Shown piece after piece: positions 32,616 to 44,220 of a stretch of 64,000 nt of DNA. The notes under the pieces are model-generated. The model did no database searches and was not told where the DNA came from. It saw nothing but the letters and a program-made list of their open reading frames with translations. Source of the stretch: Dendrolimus kikuchii (lineage: Eukaryota > Arthropoda > Insecta > Lepidoptera > Lasiocampidae); the NCBI GenBank assembly GCA_019925095.2, contig CM034407.1, forward strand, positions 2,086,210 through 2,150,209, written 5' to 3'. The position numbers and the translations under genes were made by a program. Position 1 is the first letter of the stretch; the number at the start of each line of letters is the position of its first letter.

Positions 32616-33767
32616 TAAGGCCCCGAGGCAATATCGCAAGAAAAGACATGCCCCCTGCATTATAAAAAAATATTAGTATTATTATAAAGAAAGACTTCTA
32701 CTCAATTCGATGATATGGGGCCACCAAGACAGCTCGCAGTCAATGAGCAGTCAATCAAAGAGGAATGTGAGGAAATAATAGGATTTTGAATAAAATTACC
32801 TAGTATATTTTACCCATTATTATAATATATACATTAAACTTAAATATCATAGGCCTATATTATACTTAATAACACTCTTACAGAAACCCAATAGGGCTTT
32901 AACGGGTGAATTGGGGTAAACTGGGTAAACACCCTAATAACCCTAATCCTGTGCGTTTAACTGTAAATTATTGCTTCTTTTTCATTTGTTTTTCAACCTC
33001 AAAGCGGATACGTGTTAACTGATATGAGGGAATCACCCTTAAGTGGCGCGTGCTGGGATTTTTAGATGTCATAAGTCTGCTTCATGAGTTTTGCTAAATT
33101 GACTTTATGATACGAATAGCTGCCAACGACGACTCTGCGTTTATGCAAATTCGTAGCGAGGACAAAACTGTCAACGACTTTTTTGATGAAGACTGATGAT
33201 CCATGGTTTTACAATTATTCATCATTCGTTTATGGCTCATTGCTGTCTAGTTCCCATATCCACTATTCATTCACTTGCCTTACTATAGATTGAATTTAGA
33301 CATTACATGTATGGAGCTTATGTCTAATTTTAATCGATAATAAGGCAAATGAACGGTTGGTTAGATATAAGAACCGGCCATGTGTGAATCATATCAATCG
33401 TAATTGTATGCCTCTCACGTCAGAAAAATAATCTTATATAAAAAAAGTGTCAAATACATCTAAACGTAGTAAATAAACTTCAGTTCATTAAATTTTTTGG
33501 TTTTACGTAAGCCGAAAACAACATCGTGGGACACTTTAGATACGAGCTTACGTAATAGAAAATTCGTTATTGAAATTCGATCTTACCCCAGGGGCCTCTC
33601 TTGACCTTTATCATATTTCATTTTATTATTTTACACTTTATATTTGTTTTTAGGCGCGTTGCCTAAACGACATGACTTGTTCTAGGATGAAATTAAATTT
33701 ATTGAGATATAACTGACATTTAAGTAGTACAGGGTACAATATTACTAAAATACAGGCAATAGTATAT
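32616..33767. other. Upstream of AstA coding exon; no element identified
   Basis: This should hold the AstA 5' UTR exon and promoter or part of the first intron. I cannot pick the exon out from sequence alone. Mostly unique, AT-rich. Confidence 0.4.
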
Positions 33768-34063
33768 GTCGTGGTAGCGTAATGGCTAGCGCATGCGTCC
33801 CAAACTCAAAAGGCGCGGGTTCGATCCTGGCCGGAATGCATGCACCACTTAGTCAGTTTTCTGATCTAATGGGCATATTGTTACAATTACCACGTGCTAA
33901 CAACGGTGAAGGAAAACATCGTGATGCAACCTGCACATCGAGATAACCGATGTGTCAAACCTGCCAAGCCGCCTTGGACAAGCGTGGCGGGTATACTGTC
34001 CGTACCCCTATAATGAGAGGCCCGAGCCCAGCAGTGGGACATTTATGGGCTGTTATATTATTT
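33768..34063 (+). mobile_element. tRNA-derived SINE family B
   Basis: Complete: gtcgtggtagcgtaatggct, then gcgggttcgatcctggccgg, ending cccagcagtgggacatttat and gggctgttatattattta. Confidence 0.8.
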
Positions 34064-34437
34064 ATACCGCTGATGTAGAAAGAAGAGTGAATTTGGGGAA
34101 TAGTGTGAATGGAGCGTTAGGTAAACTTCTAGGCGCTAAGAACCTCAGCCAGAAGGCCCAGCTTGCCATACACAACGCGTTGCTGGTACCTACGCCCACG
34201 TATGGAAGCGAGAGTTGGGTATGGAAGAGAGAGCATGAAAGTAGAGTAAACGCGGTCGAGATGCGAGCACTGCGCAAAATCTGCGTAGTGACGCTCGCGG
34301 ATCGCGTTCGTAGTACCGAAGTAAGAAAGAGATTTGGTCTGAAAGAGAGTGTCGGGGTGAAGGTAAGGAAAGGAATGCTCCGGTGGTTCGGGCATGTGGA
34401 AATAATGCATGATGAAAGAATGACTAAACAGATATAT
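34064..34437 (+). pseudogene. RTE LINE internal fragment (copy f)
   Basis: Codes for ADVERRVNLGNSVNGALGKL through VRKGMLRWFGHVEIMHDER to MTKQIY, then stops abruptly and is followed by a tail (34443-34497) resembling the SINE B / LINE tail gcccagcaatgggacaagca. It is directly abutted by SINE B upstream. Confidence 0.8.
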
Positions 34438-34497
34438 ACAGCGGGAGGCCCGTGCCCAGCAATGGGACAAGCATGGGCTGCTATTATTATTATTACA

Positions 34498-35360
34498 GGG
34501 AATAGTACAAAAAGCGTCCCATAGGAAACTGTCTCTCCCGCGCTGCGTCTTCTTAGAGCCTCTGTAGCTATGTGTGTAGGGTGTATTTATTTATATCTTG
34601 GAGTATGCATCTTATGCATGATCTGTGTAGGCGATGTATGACGTGGTGATGTCACAAAACGAGGCAGCGGAAAGACCAGACGCTGCTTTCTCAGTTTTGA
34701 TCCGCCGCAGATCAGGGTGTTGAAGGAGGAATTAATAATAATAATAATAATATTTATTTATTTGCTCTCACAATATATGTAACATATAAGTAATTGCTAA
34801 AAAAGTTTTTAAATTACTAAAAATTGGTGAGAGCCTGGTGTCAGTAGAAGGAAAAATCCTGTGTGACTGATCACCAGCCTCTCTCTCCCCGGAAAAATGT
34901 AGGTATAAATACAACTAGTTATTCGATAATAATAGAAATAATGTATTGAGTGTAGATAGATGTGCAGTGTGTAATTGTGTATTTATATATTGTACGCAAA
35001 TGTAGGTGTGTGAATTTACGTGATTTGAAATGAGAGGAATTGATTAGATTATACTATGAGAATTACATAGAGATAAATAAATGAGTGAACATATATAATA
35101 CTATAATACAAGATGATAATAAAAACAATGAAAAGGGAAATATTTAAGTAATTAGGACTAATAGTGCTTCAGTGGAGTCGTAGTCGAGTTTGTCAGCAAC
35201 TCCTATATATAATATATATAATTATCAGCAACTCCTGCCGCCCTGATAACTGCTTTGGGCTGTGAAGCGAGGAATCTCATGATGATGATGGCATTGCTAT
35301 GTTCCACGCGCGCCTAGTGAAGTGCGCAGGTTGCGAACAACACCCGGTCTGCACGAAAGT
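34498..35360. other. Repeat-like non-coding interval
   Basis: Contains (TAA)n at 34734-34752 and LINE-tail-like sequence with (GAT)n at 35278-35290. The word tcagcaactcct is duplicated at about 35192 and 35226 around an AT stretch. No gene. Confidence 0.45.
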
Positions 35361-36069
35361 TTATATCGACGCCCCCGGGGAATAAAATCGTAATAGACAA
35401 AAGTAAATTTTACAGGACGAGCAAAAAACTGTTATTCTGTTTTAGCTCATAACGTAACCGGCCTATATTATCATATGATATACCATTTTATTCAATATTT
35501 TTTTCTTAATAAGTGGCTATAGAATAAAATGAAATATAATGTATACTTTTGAAGTTATTACGAAAAATATATAATACTGATTTTATATTTAGGTGTATCC
35601 TAAGTAACGGCATATAACCATTTTATTCTCGTAAAGTTGTAATATAATGAAAACCATAACCGTATATTACGATGTTTTTCTACAGTACTGTCAAGAATGA
35701 ACTGTAATTGTAATAAACCAATACTATTTTGTTCTTGTAAAAGTTACCACTGTCTTTTTTCGTATAGCTATATAACAACTTTGTTTTTGTATAAATGCAT
35801 TCAACGTTAACATCGTAATATGCAGTAATGTTTATGAATTTTGATTATAAATTACTGTAACTGTTACTGTTATACCACTACTGGGTACTTGGTGGGTGCC
35901 TTTCTACACTTTTCACATTATTTATTTTATAGAGTGACTCAGTCAGTACACATAGCGAATATAAATAAAATTAACATAATCTTTATTTAGGAAAATCACA
36001 ATTGTTACAATAGGCATTAATCACTAGAATTTAGATTAGCATCAATCAGTCTTAGTTATAAAAAATCAA

Positions 36070-38013
36070 TCAGTCTGCTTCATTGCTCTCACTTTCAAAG
36101 TCATCCTCACCTAAAACGGCTTCAGAACTATTTGTACTTTTCAACGAATTGTAAAAACTCTGGTAATGGAGATGTATGGCGTTTATCCTACAAAGGCTTG
36201 ATAGATCTTCGTGCAGAGCTTTTGAAACTGAAACTGGACCGTCATAGGCTGGCTGTAAGACCACATCGGCGATAGATGAAACTGCTGCAGTAGAGGCAGA
36301 TTTTCGTTTTTTAATGTTTTTAGTTGATGTTAATCCTATATTCATTTCATTAAAGTCGTCATCGTAATTATACTTAAAGTAAACAGATTGTGGGTTTGTG
36401 GAGGCCACTTTTATTTCTTTGATCTTTGACCAATATATTTTATTACCTTGTGTATTATTTAGCCAATTCTGTCCAATAATCAATGATTTTATGTCATAAA
36501 AATCAGTTTGTCTCATTTCCTTGACTTGGTATTTTTCACCGGTTTGTTTAGCATTCATAACTATTACGTATAATTGATCAGGTGTATAAATTTGTTTATT
36601 TTTCATCGCTCGTTCTATGCATGCGTGCATAGAATCACCTTCATTTTGGCTATGGCCAGATTCAAAGAAACGATGAATAATCTCTAGCTTGAATTTATTA
36701 GCAGCAAATAGATAAAGAGCAAACACGAATCTATTTTTATTCTGTCCCGTGCAACCATCAGAATAAAATGAAATTTTATATATTCGTTTATGATATTGTT
36801 CTTCAATGAAATTATAAAGACAGCTACCTACCTCTGTTGATCCTCTTTTAGCAATATGCAAATGCCACATGTAACAGTATCTTTTCTTGCTTGAAGCATC
36901 AAAAACAGTGAAGTTATAAACGGGATACTTCCGTTTATAGTGAAATATCCCTACTCCCGACTGAGGTACGCCTAAAACCTTTTCTAAATCAAAAATAGCT
37001 AGAGTGGAGTTTGAGTCAAGATTTCTCTTTTCTGAATTTTTGATTTCACGAATTCTTTCTTTATTGTATATATGTTTTGTGTATTTATCTTTTAATGATT
37101 CCTTGTGCTCGTTTTCAGCTTGTTCATAAAGCGTACAAGTGCCACATAAATCTTTCTTAGGATGAAAAAAAGAATAATTAAACTTTGTATTAAAGATACT
37201 CTCATACTGTCTTTTGATAGCATCTGTCTGTTATTTGAACCAATCTGTGTATAAACGGTACATTTTTGAAATATTTAAAGTTTCGCATAAATACTTTCTT
37301 TTGGAAAATTTTCTGACTTAGTGTGCTTCTTTTGCTGGAAATAATTGAATGTGTGATATGATGATCTCTTCTGTTGGCACTGACATTTTGCGTGATCGAT
37401 TGTTATGTTTACCTCTACAGTCAGTTTTGTCAGAATCACTATTGTACTTTTCTATGGCAGTGTAAACCATTTGTTCGGATATTCGTAAAGAATTTAGGAA
37501 AAACCCCTTACATACACGAACTTTATTACCATCTAATGGCAAATAATAACTTATAGTTTGAGTACGGTTTTTATTTCGAGTAACTTGAAGTTTTTTAAGG
37601 ATTCTGACATAACGTATTTAGTTATAAATTGCCATTGCAACTCATGGTTATTAAATTTATAAAATGTTTCTAAAATGACATTCCTACTATTATATGAAAA
37701 CGTTTCACCACATTTCAATTTGCATTTACAAGAAGGTACTAACGTTATTTTCAAGAAACTGTTATTTAGAATGACATCCAATATAAGCTTGACCAGAGTT
37801 TTTTAAAGTTTTGGATTTATTGACTATCCATTCTTTTTCATTTCGACATCGCTTACGGGTTAAGTTGTTTGTAGTGATAGAGAGAGAGCTATCATCATCA
37901 TTCGTAGGTTCCATTGAACTGCTTGGCAGTGATCCTGATACTGAAACTGTAGTGAGCGATTCTGATTCAGATGTACTTAATACTTGAAATGTCGCAGAAT
38001 CTTCATTCTCCAC
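36070..38013 (-). pseudogene. Transposase-like gene of the 35367-38890 element
   Basis: The N-terminus (38013-37762) is Ser/Thr/Asp-rich followed by RKRCRNEKEWIVNKSKTLKN. After a frameshift come CKCKLKCGETF (37700 region), PLDGNKVRVCKGFFLNSLRI and, further on, KKDLCGTCTLYEQAENEHKE. The core has SFYSDGCTGQNKNRFVFAL (36780 region) and FFESGHSQNEGDSMHACIER (36640 region), suggesting D, D and H/D catalytic-type residues. Two frame changes (near 37770 and 37550) and two in-frame stops (37319 and about 37230) inactivate it. The NEKEW..., CKCKLKC and SDGC-x-GQNKN series belongs to a widespread uncharacterised insect family. Four-base flanks make a Sola-like superfamily possible, but I cannot confirm it. 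Confidence 0.7.
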
Positions 38014-38164
38014 TAAACCTTATTGCTTTGGGTTTTCATCTCTATTTATTTGGGGCGTTAAAGTCTTATACATATTATATTAATAATTAATATTGCCATT
38101 GTCTACATTGATTGCATAATGGGCAAAATCTTCATTATTTTCAATAGGTTTTAGTGTTTCATCG

Positions 38165-38370
38165 TGGCAGACAGGCAGACGGCCCACTTGATGGAAAGCG
38201 GTTACCATCGCCTATGGACATTTGCAACACCAAAGTTGCTACAAATGCGCTGCTGCTCTTTTAAGGGAGACTGGAACCTGGTCACTAATGCCAGAACAAG
38301 GTTGTTATGGTGACATACTTTAGACCAGGGGTGGTAGCTATCCAGTGGGGCAAATGCCCTACCACCTGGC
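38165..38370 (-). mobile_element. SINE-like family A, short form
   Basis: Lacks both the last ~12 bp with poly-A and the 5' module; ends at ctaccacctggc, the recurrent short-form boundary. Confidence 0.75.
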
Positions 38371-38890
38371 AAACTTATAAAAACTTGTCGAAATTCAAGC
38401 GCAAAAGACAATAATAACCAATACTGTATTAATTGAAAGAAAATTAAAAATAGTATCGCGTTAATACATGTTTTAAAATTCATAAAGAATATTGTAATAC
38501 GTGTTTACGTGAAATAGCATCGAAAATTATGTCAATAATAAACCAGTAACATACGTTTACCGTTCAAAACTTACCTAACTAATTTAGGTAAAGCGTGTTA
38601 TTGAAAAGAGTTATCAATTTATTTACGTGAATAAAATGGTATAACGCCTTGCCGATTTATCGAGACATATGTTCGTTCCGTAATGAACGACTACGATGTT
38701 TTTATGGGTTAAATTTCTTACATGACTTCCGGAGAATAAAAATAAAAAATGTTATACTGAACGAGAATTTTACGAAAAAAATAATTTAAAAAAATCAGTA
38801 GGTGTATATCGACCCACAGATGCCGAAAATACAAAAACATTAAAAAAGTGGTAATAGCACATTACCATTTTATTCTCCGGGGGCGTCGAT

Positions 38891-39608
38891 ATGCCTGATA
38901 GAGCCATATTGGAATCAGGATCTTGATGATTATAGCTCTTAAGGCCGGCTCGATCGGTTTGATTTCGCTATCATTAATATAGTTGAAATTAATATTAAAT
39001 TATTTTGTTACAATTATCTTGAATTTATGATGGTTTCCTTTAGTTCCATTTGAAGCTCAATAGATGGCGTTGTACTGTTCCACTGAAATTCTACAGCACG
39101 CTGACGTGTTTTAATTTCGTCTAAGGGGCACCTCGGTCTGAGCTTACTTGAGCATACTTACCTGGCGTAGGGGACACCGTGATCAAGAAGGCGGTTCCCC
39201 CAGGGCGAGGCCCTCCCATTGCACTGCGGTTGGGTTGACCCCTGCGATTATCCCTAATGTGGATAACTCGGACGCGTAATTTTTGGTAGTGGGGACTGCG
39301 TACGCGCTGTTCCCTTCATTATTAGAATTGACAAACGTAATTAGTTTGTTTAGTTTCCGGGATAAAAAAATATCGTTTCATTACATAAAATTTACTGCCG
39401 ATTAGTGGAAAAATCAAATTGGATTTCGAAATTTTGTTTTAATCTGGCCATTTTAAATTATTCCCAGAAAAATGCCAGCGCGATTCCCACGAAAAAAAGT
39501 AGTGCAGATTTTATGCCTAAGAATTTGCTATCGATCTTTGCTGACCGATAAGCGAATCAAAATCGAAATAGTAGTTTTTACGTGAATCCCGAACAAACAG
39601 TCAAGAAA
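38891..39608. other. Non-coding interval
   Basis: 39110-39320 is GC-richer with no domain (U1-snRNA-like motif; see the separate entry). No protein-coding exon found. Confidence 0.4.
39155..39315 (+). ncRNA. U1 snRNA-like sequence (gene or pseudogene)
   Basis: agcatacttacctggcgtag (39151-39170) matches the invariant U1 5' end ATACTTACCTGG that pairs with 5' splice sites. It is followed by gggacaccgtgatcaagaag, gcggttcccccagggcgagg, ccattgcactgcggttgggt, cctgcgattatccctaatgt and ataactcggacgcgtaattt TTGGTAGT, the order of stem-loops I-III and the Sm site (AATTTTTGG) of insect U1, ending ggactgcgtacgcgctgttcc. Length ~163 nt fits U1 (about 164 nt). It would act in the nucleus as the RNA of the U1 snRNP, recognising donors. 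A functional copy would need a proximal sequence element about 55 bp upstream, which I could not verify. Confidence 0.85.
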
Positions 39609-39828
39609 TCGCGTGGTGATGGAAAATCGTTATATTTTGGATAATTCACAATATATCGTAATAAATTATATGTGCCTATGTGTTATTCTGATGTGTAAGC
39701 TATATTATTATAAAGTTTCATCAAAATCCATTTAGTAGTTTTTGCGTGAAAAAGTAATAAACATACATCCATACATTCTTACAAACTTTCTCGTTTATAA
39801 TATTTATAATTTATATAGAGACTAGCGG
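39609..39828 (-). mobile_element. Helitron fragment (third family)
   Basis: gcgtggtgatggaaaatcgt ... ttacaaactttctcgtttataat matches 42017-42260 and 53792-54484. The CTAG end is missing. Confidence 0.6.
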
Positions 39829-39831
39829 CCC

Positions 39832-40265
39832 CGGCAGACGTTGTCCTGCTGGAAAAAAAAAATAGGACTCGATCCCAGCGCCACCTACCGGTTCCAATTG
39901 TGGATTTAAACCATCTGGGGACCCACTCAAACACACAAAAATAAAATCACCAAAATCGGTCCAGGTGATTAGGAGGATTTTAGAATCCGATCTCAGCGCC
40001 GCCTACCGGTTCCAATTGTGGATTTAAACCGTCCGGGAACCCGCTCAAACACACAAAAACAAAATCACCAAAATCGCTTTAGGTGATTAGGAGGATTCTA
40101 GAACCCGATCTCAGGGCCACCTACCGGTTCCAGCGGGATAAAAAGTATCCTATGTCCGTCTCCTGGTTCTAAGCTCCCTCTCCACCAATTTTCAGCCAAA
40201 TCGGTACAGCCGTTCTTGAGTTATAAATACTTGTAACTAACACGACTTTCTTTTATATATATAGA
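39832..40265 (-). mobile_element. Non-autonomous Helitron (second family) with internal tandem units
   Basis: Minus strand: A|TCTATATATATAAAAGAAAG ... CTGCCGGGGCCGCTAG|T. The interior contains an approximately 125-bp unit (gatcccagcgccacctaccg ... ggtgattaggaggatt) repeated twice with a third partial. Confidence 0.65.
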
Positions 40266-40666
40266 TTATAGAGACACTCTAAATGGGAAAGTTTCGAAAG
40301 TGGATGTTTGTTGCTTAATCACTCCAGAACAGCTGAACGGATTTGGATCAAATTTGGCACAGAGATAGACTATAGTCTGGAATAGCGCGTGGGCTACTTT
40401 TTTATTCGGATGAAATTTTTATCCCTGAAAAATGTATGGTTCCAGCCACACAGTTCGTTTGGAAACCACATAAACCACAGGACAAGGGCACTACATCAAC
40501 AACCTTGGGACAACCTGGAGGAATGCAAGCAAGCTCACCATCCCCCGACCAAACCTGCGTTTCTCCAGGAGGATTCTAAGTCGATCCCGGCTGGATACTG
40601 GACATGGCAATTTTTACAGACATCTTTTTAATATAGGTATCACCGACAGCCCCTTGTACAGCCTTT

Positions 40667-40974
40667 TTTTCATTGCAGGAGTTCAGCAGACAGGCAGACG
40701 GCCCACTTGATGGAAAGCGGTTACCATCGCCTATGGACATTTGCAACACCAAAGGTGATACAAATGCGCTGCTGCTCTCTTAAGGGAGACTGGAACCTGG
40801 TCACTAATGCCGGAACACAATTCAAGGTTGTTATGTCGACATGCTTTAGACCAGGGGTGGTAGCCATCCAGTCAGGCAAATGCCTTACCACCTGGCTGTG
40901 GGTTGTTTTGTCGCCTCTTACGACAGGCCGCCCGGCCGCAGGAAATTGTGTTCTGCCTCCATTCCTGCACGGAT
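40667..40974 (-). mobile_element. SINE-like family A, full length
   Basis: Complete, with a short T-run tail (ttttttcattgcagg). Inserted in LINE-derived sequence that resumes at 40975. Confidence 0.8.
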
Positions 40975-41130
40975 ATCCTGCCTGCCTGGAGGCAGAAGAA
41001 ACAGACGCTCATGTTCTGCTTGAGTGCGGAGAGGTGGCCCAATACAAGGCGAAGTATCTGGACGTCTCAGGTAGCCTCCGTAAAGTATTCAGCGACGTCA
41101 AGAAACTGGAGTAACTCCTCATCCACCCTC
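40975..41130 (+). pseudogene. LINE ORF2 C-terminal fragment
   Basis: Translation reads ACLEAEETDAHVLLECGEVA then QYKAKYLDVSGSLRKVFSDV up to a stop at 41112-41114. The C...E-T/D-x-HVLLEC pattern is the C-terminal zinc-binding motif of R1/jockey-type LINE proteins. Confidence 0.7.
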
Positions 41131-41239
41131 GCACGCAAAATAGGCGATTTGACGTCGAGTTGCGGAAACCGCCCATGTGCAGGAGAAGAAGGTGTAATAC
41201 GGTTCCAGTGGGATAATATTAAAGCGGGCAAAAGCTTAT

Positions 41240-41452
41240 TTGTTTTCAAAACCCCCGATTTTGAAACATTCTTCATTGGTGCTCCGCTTCTACTGGTCTT
41301 AGCGTGATGATATATAGCCTATAGCCTTTCTCGATAAATGGGCTATCTAACACTGAAAGAATTTTTCAAATCAGACCAGCAGTTCCTGAGATTAGCGCGT
41401 TTAAACAAACAAACTCTTCATCTTTATATATAGCTTTATATATAAGATGTAA
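41240..41452 (-). mobile_element. Helitron (TCTTATAC family), 3' end altered
   Basis: Same interior as 61317-61551; the CTAG side (near 41215-41240) is replaced by unrelated sequence. Confidence 0.6.
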
Positions 41453-41715
41453 CCAACTTGAAAACTCCGAACCAAGACTGAAGTTATATTTTTTTAGGAC
41501 AAAATCCTAATCTATTGGATGTATTTCAATGTTTAACTTTCTTATGATGTTTCTTATCTACCAGTTGAACATTTTTTGATAGACTTTCGGCTTTCAATAA
41601 CCGATTGGTGTTCTTTAAGCCGCTTCGCTTGCTCTAGATTTCAGTTTTGGTTTTTCTGGGCTCAGTATCAAATATTCATTACCGATGGCTAATCTATACT
41701 TATACTTTTTTTAAT
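41453..41715. other. Non-coding interval
   Basis: No recognised element. Confidence 0.45.
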
Positions 41716-42012
41716 TTTTTTTTTATTGCAGGAGATCAGCAGACAGGCAAATGGTCCACTTGATGGAAAGCGGTTACCATCGCCTATGGACATTTGCAAC
41801 ACCAAAGGTGCTACAAATGCGCTGCTGCTCTCTTAAGGGAAACTGGAACCTGGTCACTAATGCCGGAACACAACTCGAAGGTTGTTATGGCGACATACTT
41901 TAGATCCAGTCGGGCAAGTGCCCTACCACCTGGCTGTGGGTTGTTAAGTCGCCTCTTACGACAGGCCGCTCGGCCGCAGGAAATTGTATTCTTTCTCCGT
42001 TCCTGCACAGAT
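41716..42012 (-). mobile_element. SINE-like family A, internally deleted
   Basis: A ~25-bp deletion removes the accaggggtggtagccatcc part of the hairpin (about 41905); both ends present. Confidence 0.8.
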
Positions 42013-42016
42013 GATA

Positions 42017-42262
42017 CTAGCTATACCCGCGGTTTCACCCGCGTGGTGATGGAAAATCGTTATATTTTGGATAATTCACACTATATCTGTCTTTATAAAT
42101 TATAGCCTATGTATTATTCTGATGTGTAAGCTATATTACTGTAAAGTTTCATCAAAATCCATTCAGTAGTTTTTGCGTGAAAGAGTAACAAACATACATC
42201 CATACATCTATACATCCATTCTTACAAAGTTTCGCATTTATAATATTTATAGAGATAGTGAG
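42017..42262 (-). mobile_element. Non-autonomous Helitron (third family)
   Basis: CTAG at 42017-42020 preceded on the minus strand by the hairpin cgcgggtgaaaccgcgggta. The other end is tataatatttatagaga. Confidence 0.65.
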
Positions 42263-42317
42263 ATTATAATGTGGAAAGATTTGTGTTTTTGTATGTTTTT
42301 AACGAATAAACTGAAAG

Positions 42318-42612
42318 ACTAGAATACAATTTCCTGCGGCCAGACGGGCTGTCGTAAGAGGCCACAAAACAACCCACAGCCAGGTGGTAGGGCATTTGCC
42401 CGACTGGATGGCTACCACACCTGATCTAAAGCATGTCGCCATAACAACCTTGAGTTGTGTTCCGGCATTAGTGACCAGGTTCCAGTCCCCCTTAAGAGAG
42501 CAGCAGCGCATTTGTAACACCCTTGGTGTTGGAAATGTCCATAGGCCATGGTAACTGCTGTCCATTGAGTGGGCCGTCTGCCAGTTTGCTGAACTCCTGC
42601 AATTAAAGAAAA
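42318..42612 (+). mobile_element. SINE-like family A
   Basis: Starts within the 5' module (agaatacaatttcctgcggc) and ends aactcctgcaattaaagaaa. Confidence 0.78.
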
Positions 42613-42749
42613 ATAGACAATGCAGCAGAGAACACTAGTAGCTCCAAAGTTACAGTTGATACTAGTTTTGGAGCTAGTAGAAGCACAAACAATAATTTAT
42701 TTTCTAATACCGAAAATTTGTATCTCTTTCATATGGTACATACATACAT

Positions 42750-42920
42750 AACTCAAACTACCGCATATTTATTAATTGTACTTAAAGCGCAGACTTAGGC
42801 CGCTTGCATAAGGTTGCTTAAATTTATTTAAGAAAAACAAAACGTATTTAACACCCTTAAATACAATTAGTGTCTTGCACAACGTAAAATTTGCCGCTAA
42901 ATATGTTTAAAGAACTGTCA
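42750..42920 (+). mobile_element. Harbinger-type MITE, left part
   Basis: Nearly identical to 45745-45921; the left TIR reads aggccgcttgcataagg at 42798. The right half is missing: homology ends at gaactgtcaatac where the RTE copy g begins. Confidence 0.65.
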
Positions 42921-43267
42921 ATACATACATACATACATACATAACTTCACGCCAGTTCCCTTGCGCGGTAGGCACGAGCAACAGAGCGCCATTGAGGCCC
43001 ATTCTTACACACCTCACTTGCTTCTTTGACATTCATAACTCTTGTCATGCACGCTCGTCTGTTCTTAAGGCTCCTGACATCACCCTCCGCTAGTACACGA
43101 TCAATTTGATCATGGAAGGTGTGTCGTGGCCTTCCACGACTTCTGCATCCATCCACTTTTGCATTGTATATCTGTTTAGTCATTCTTTCATCATGCATTC
43201 TTTCCACATGCCCGAACCACCGGAGCATTCCTTTCCTTACCTTCACCCCGACACTTTCTTTCAGACC
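42921..43267 (-). pseudogene. RTE LINE 3' fragment (copy g)
   Basis: Minus strand, 5'-truncated at LKESVGVKVRKGMLRWFGHV, runs to ARELA with (CATA)n at 42921-42941. The upstream minus frame (to 43426) is unrelated read-through. Confidence 0.85.
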
Positions 43268-43829
43268 TTTCGTGTGGTAATTAAGATTATAACTTATATT
43301 TGAAGTATTTTTTTTTATAACCGAAAGCCTCTTTGTTCCAGCGAGTTCGGCCGGCTCAACCACAGAGACCGTCAAACAATCAGAATGATATACGTTCAGA
43401 GCTGATTTCCATTTTGTATACCTCAATACCTTTGACTTAAAGCTACACGTTGCTATTTTTAAGTAGGTTTGTTTACCTCACCTCACGTCAGGTCTTTCAG
43501 TTAACTATTCACCTGTTGGTGACCAACATACTGGTCTTTAAAGTAAGGAAATAAGGTTCATTCTTCCTTGATCAGAGCTCATGTTATATCGGAAGTTTCT
43601 TTAAAGGAAAACAAGCCGCATTTAAAATTCAATCGAGCTTGTACCAACTAGACGGTATTCCTGGAACTTATATTGGAATGGGTGGCGACGTGGAGATTTA
43701 CAAGTGGGAAACATTGATATTGTAAATATGGTTCGATATCAGAGTTGCCAGATACAATTTAAAAATTGTCGGAACGAGCCCATTGGAAATTGTAATAGTT
43801 TGATATGATTAAGTAAATAACTGAACTGG
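43268..43829. other. Non-coding interval
   Basis: No domain recognised. The minus frame of copy g continues to 43426 by chance. Confidence 0.45.
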
Positions 43830-44220
43830 AGGAGGGAAAGCGGAATCATGGCGGTCCCCTTCTCCGGTACAAGGATGTCCTAAAGCGACACATGAAAAGA
43901 TGCAATATAGAGCCCTCTCGATGGGAAAGCTTGGCAGCACAGCGGTCAGAATGGCGCAGGATGGTGAACAGCCAAGTACGCGAGTTCGAGGTTCAGCGTA
44001 TAGGTGACCTTGATACTAAACGCGACCAGTTAAAGGCTCACCCACCTGCTGCCATTATATACAACTATGACAACGGCGTACTCACGTGCCCTTGGTGTGC
44101 ACGGAGTTTCGCCGCCAAGATAGGCTACATAAGCCATCTTCGCACGCACCAGCTTCAATTATCTGATTAGGGGTCAAAGTGGTCGCCATGGCCGAAAACG
44201 GTCGGAACAATCATCATAAG
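43830..44220 (+). pseudogene. LINE ORF2 C-terminus with C2H2 zinc finger
   Basis: The frame contains [20 protein letters not shown], then [20 protein letters not shown] and finally [20 protein letters not shown] followed by RTH, a C-x2-C...H-x3-H finger 90 codons before a stop at 44170. This arrangement ends many insect LINE ORF2 proteins. The tail ggtcggaacaatcatcataag resembles the ATC-rich LINE 3' end. RT and endonuclease are absent. Confidence 0.72.

Larger units (their letters stand above)
35367..38890 (-). mobile_element. Complete but degenerate cut-and-paste DNA transposon
   Basis: The ends are inverted repeats of about 25 bp: cgacgcccccggggaataaaat at the left (35367 on) and the complement of cgacgcccccggagaataaa at the right (to 38890). 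Both are flanked by atat, a possible 4-bp duplication. Subterminal copies of accattttattc recur near 35484, 35620 and 38635. The single gene runs on the minus strand (36070-38013). A family A SINE (38165-38370) is inserted near the transposase 5' end. Confidence 0.75.
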
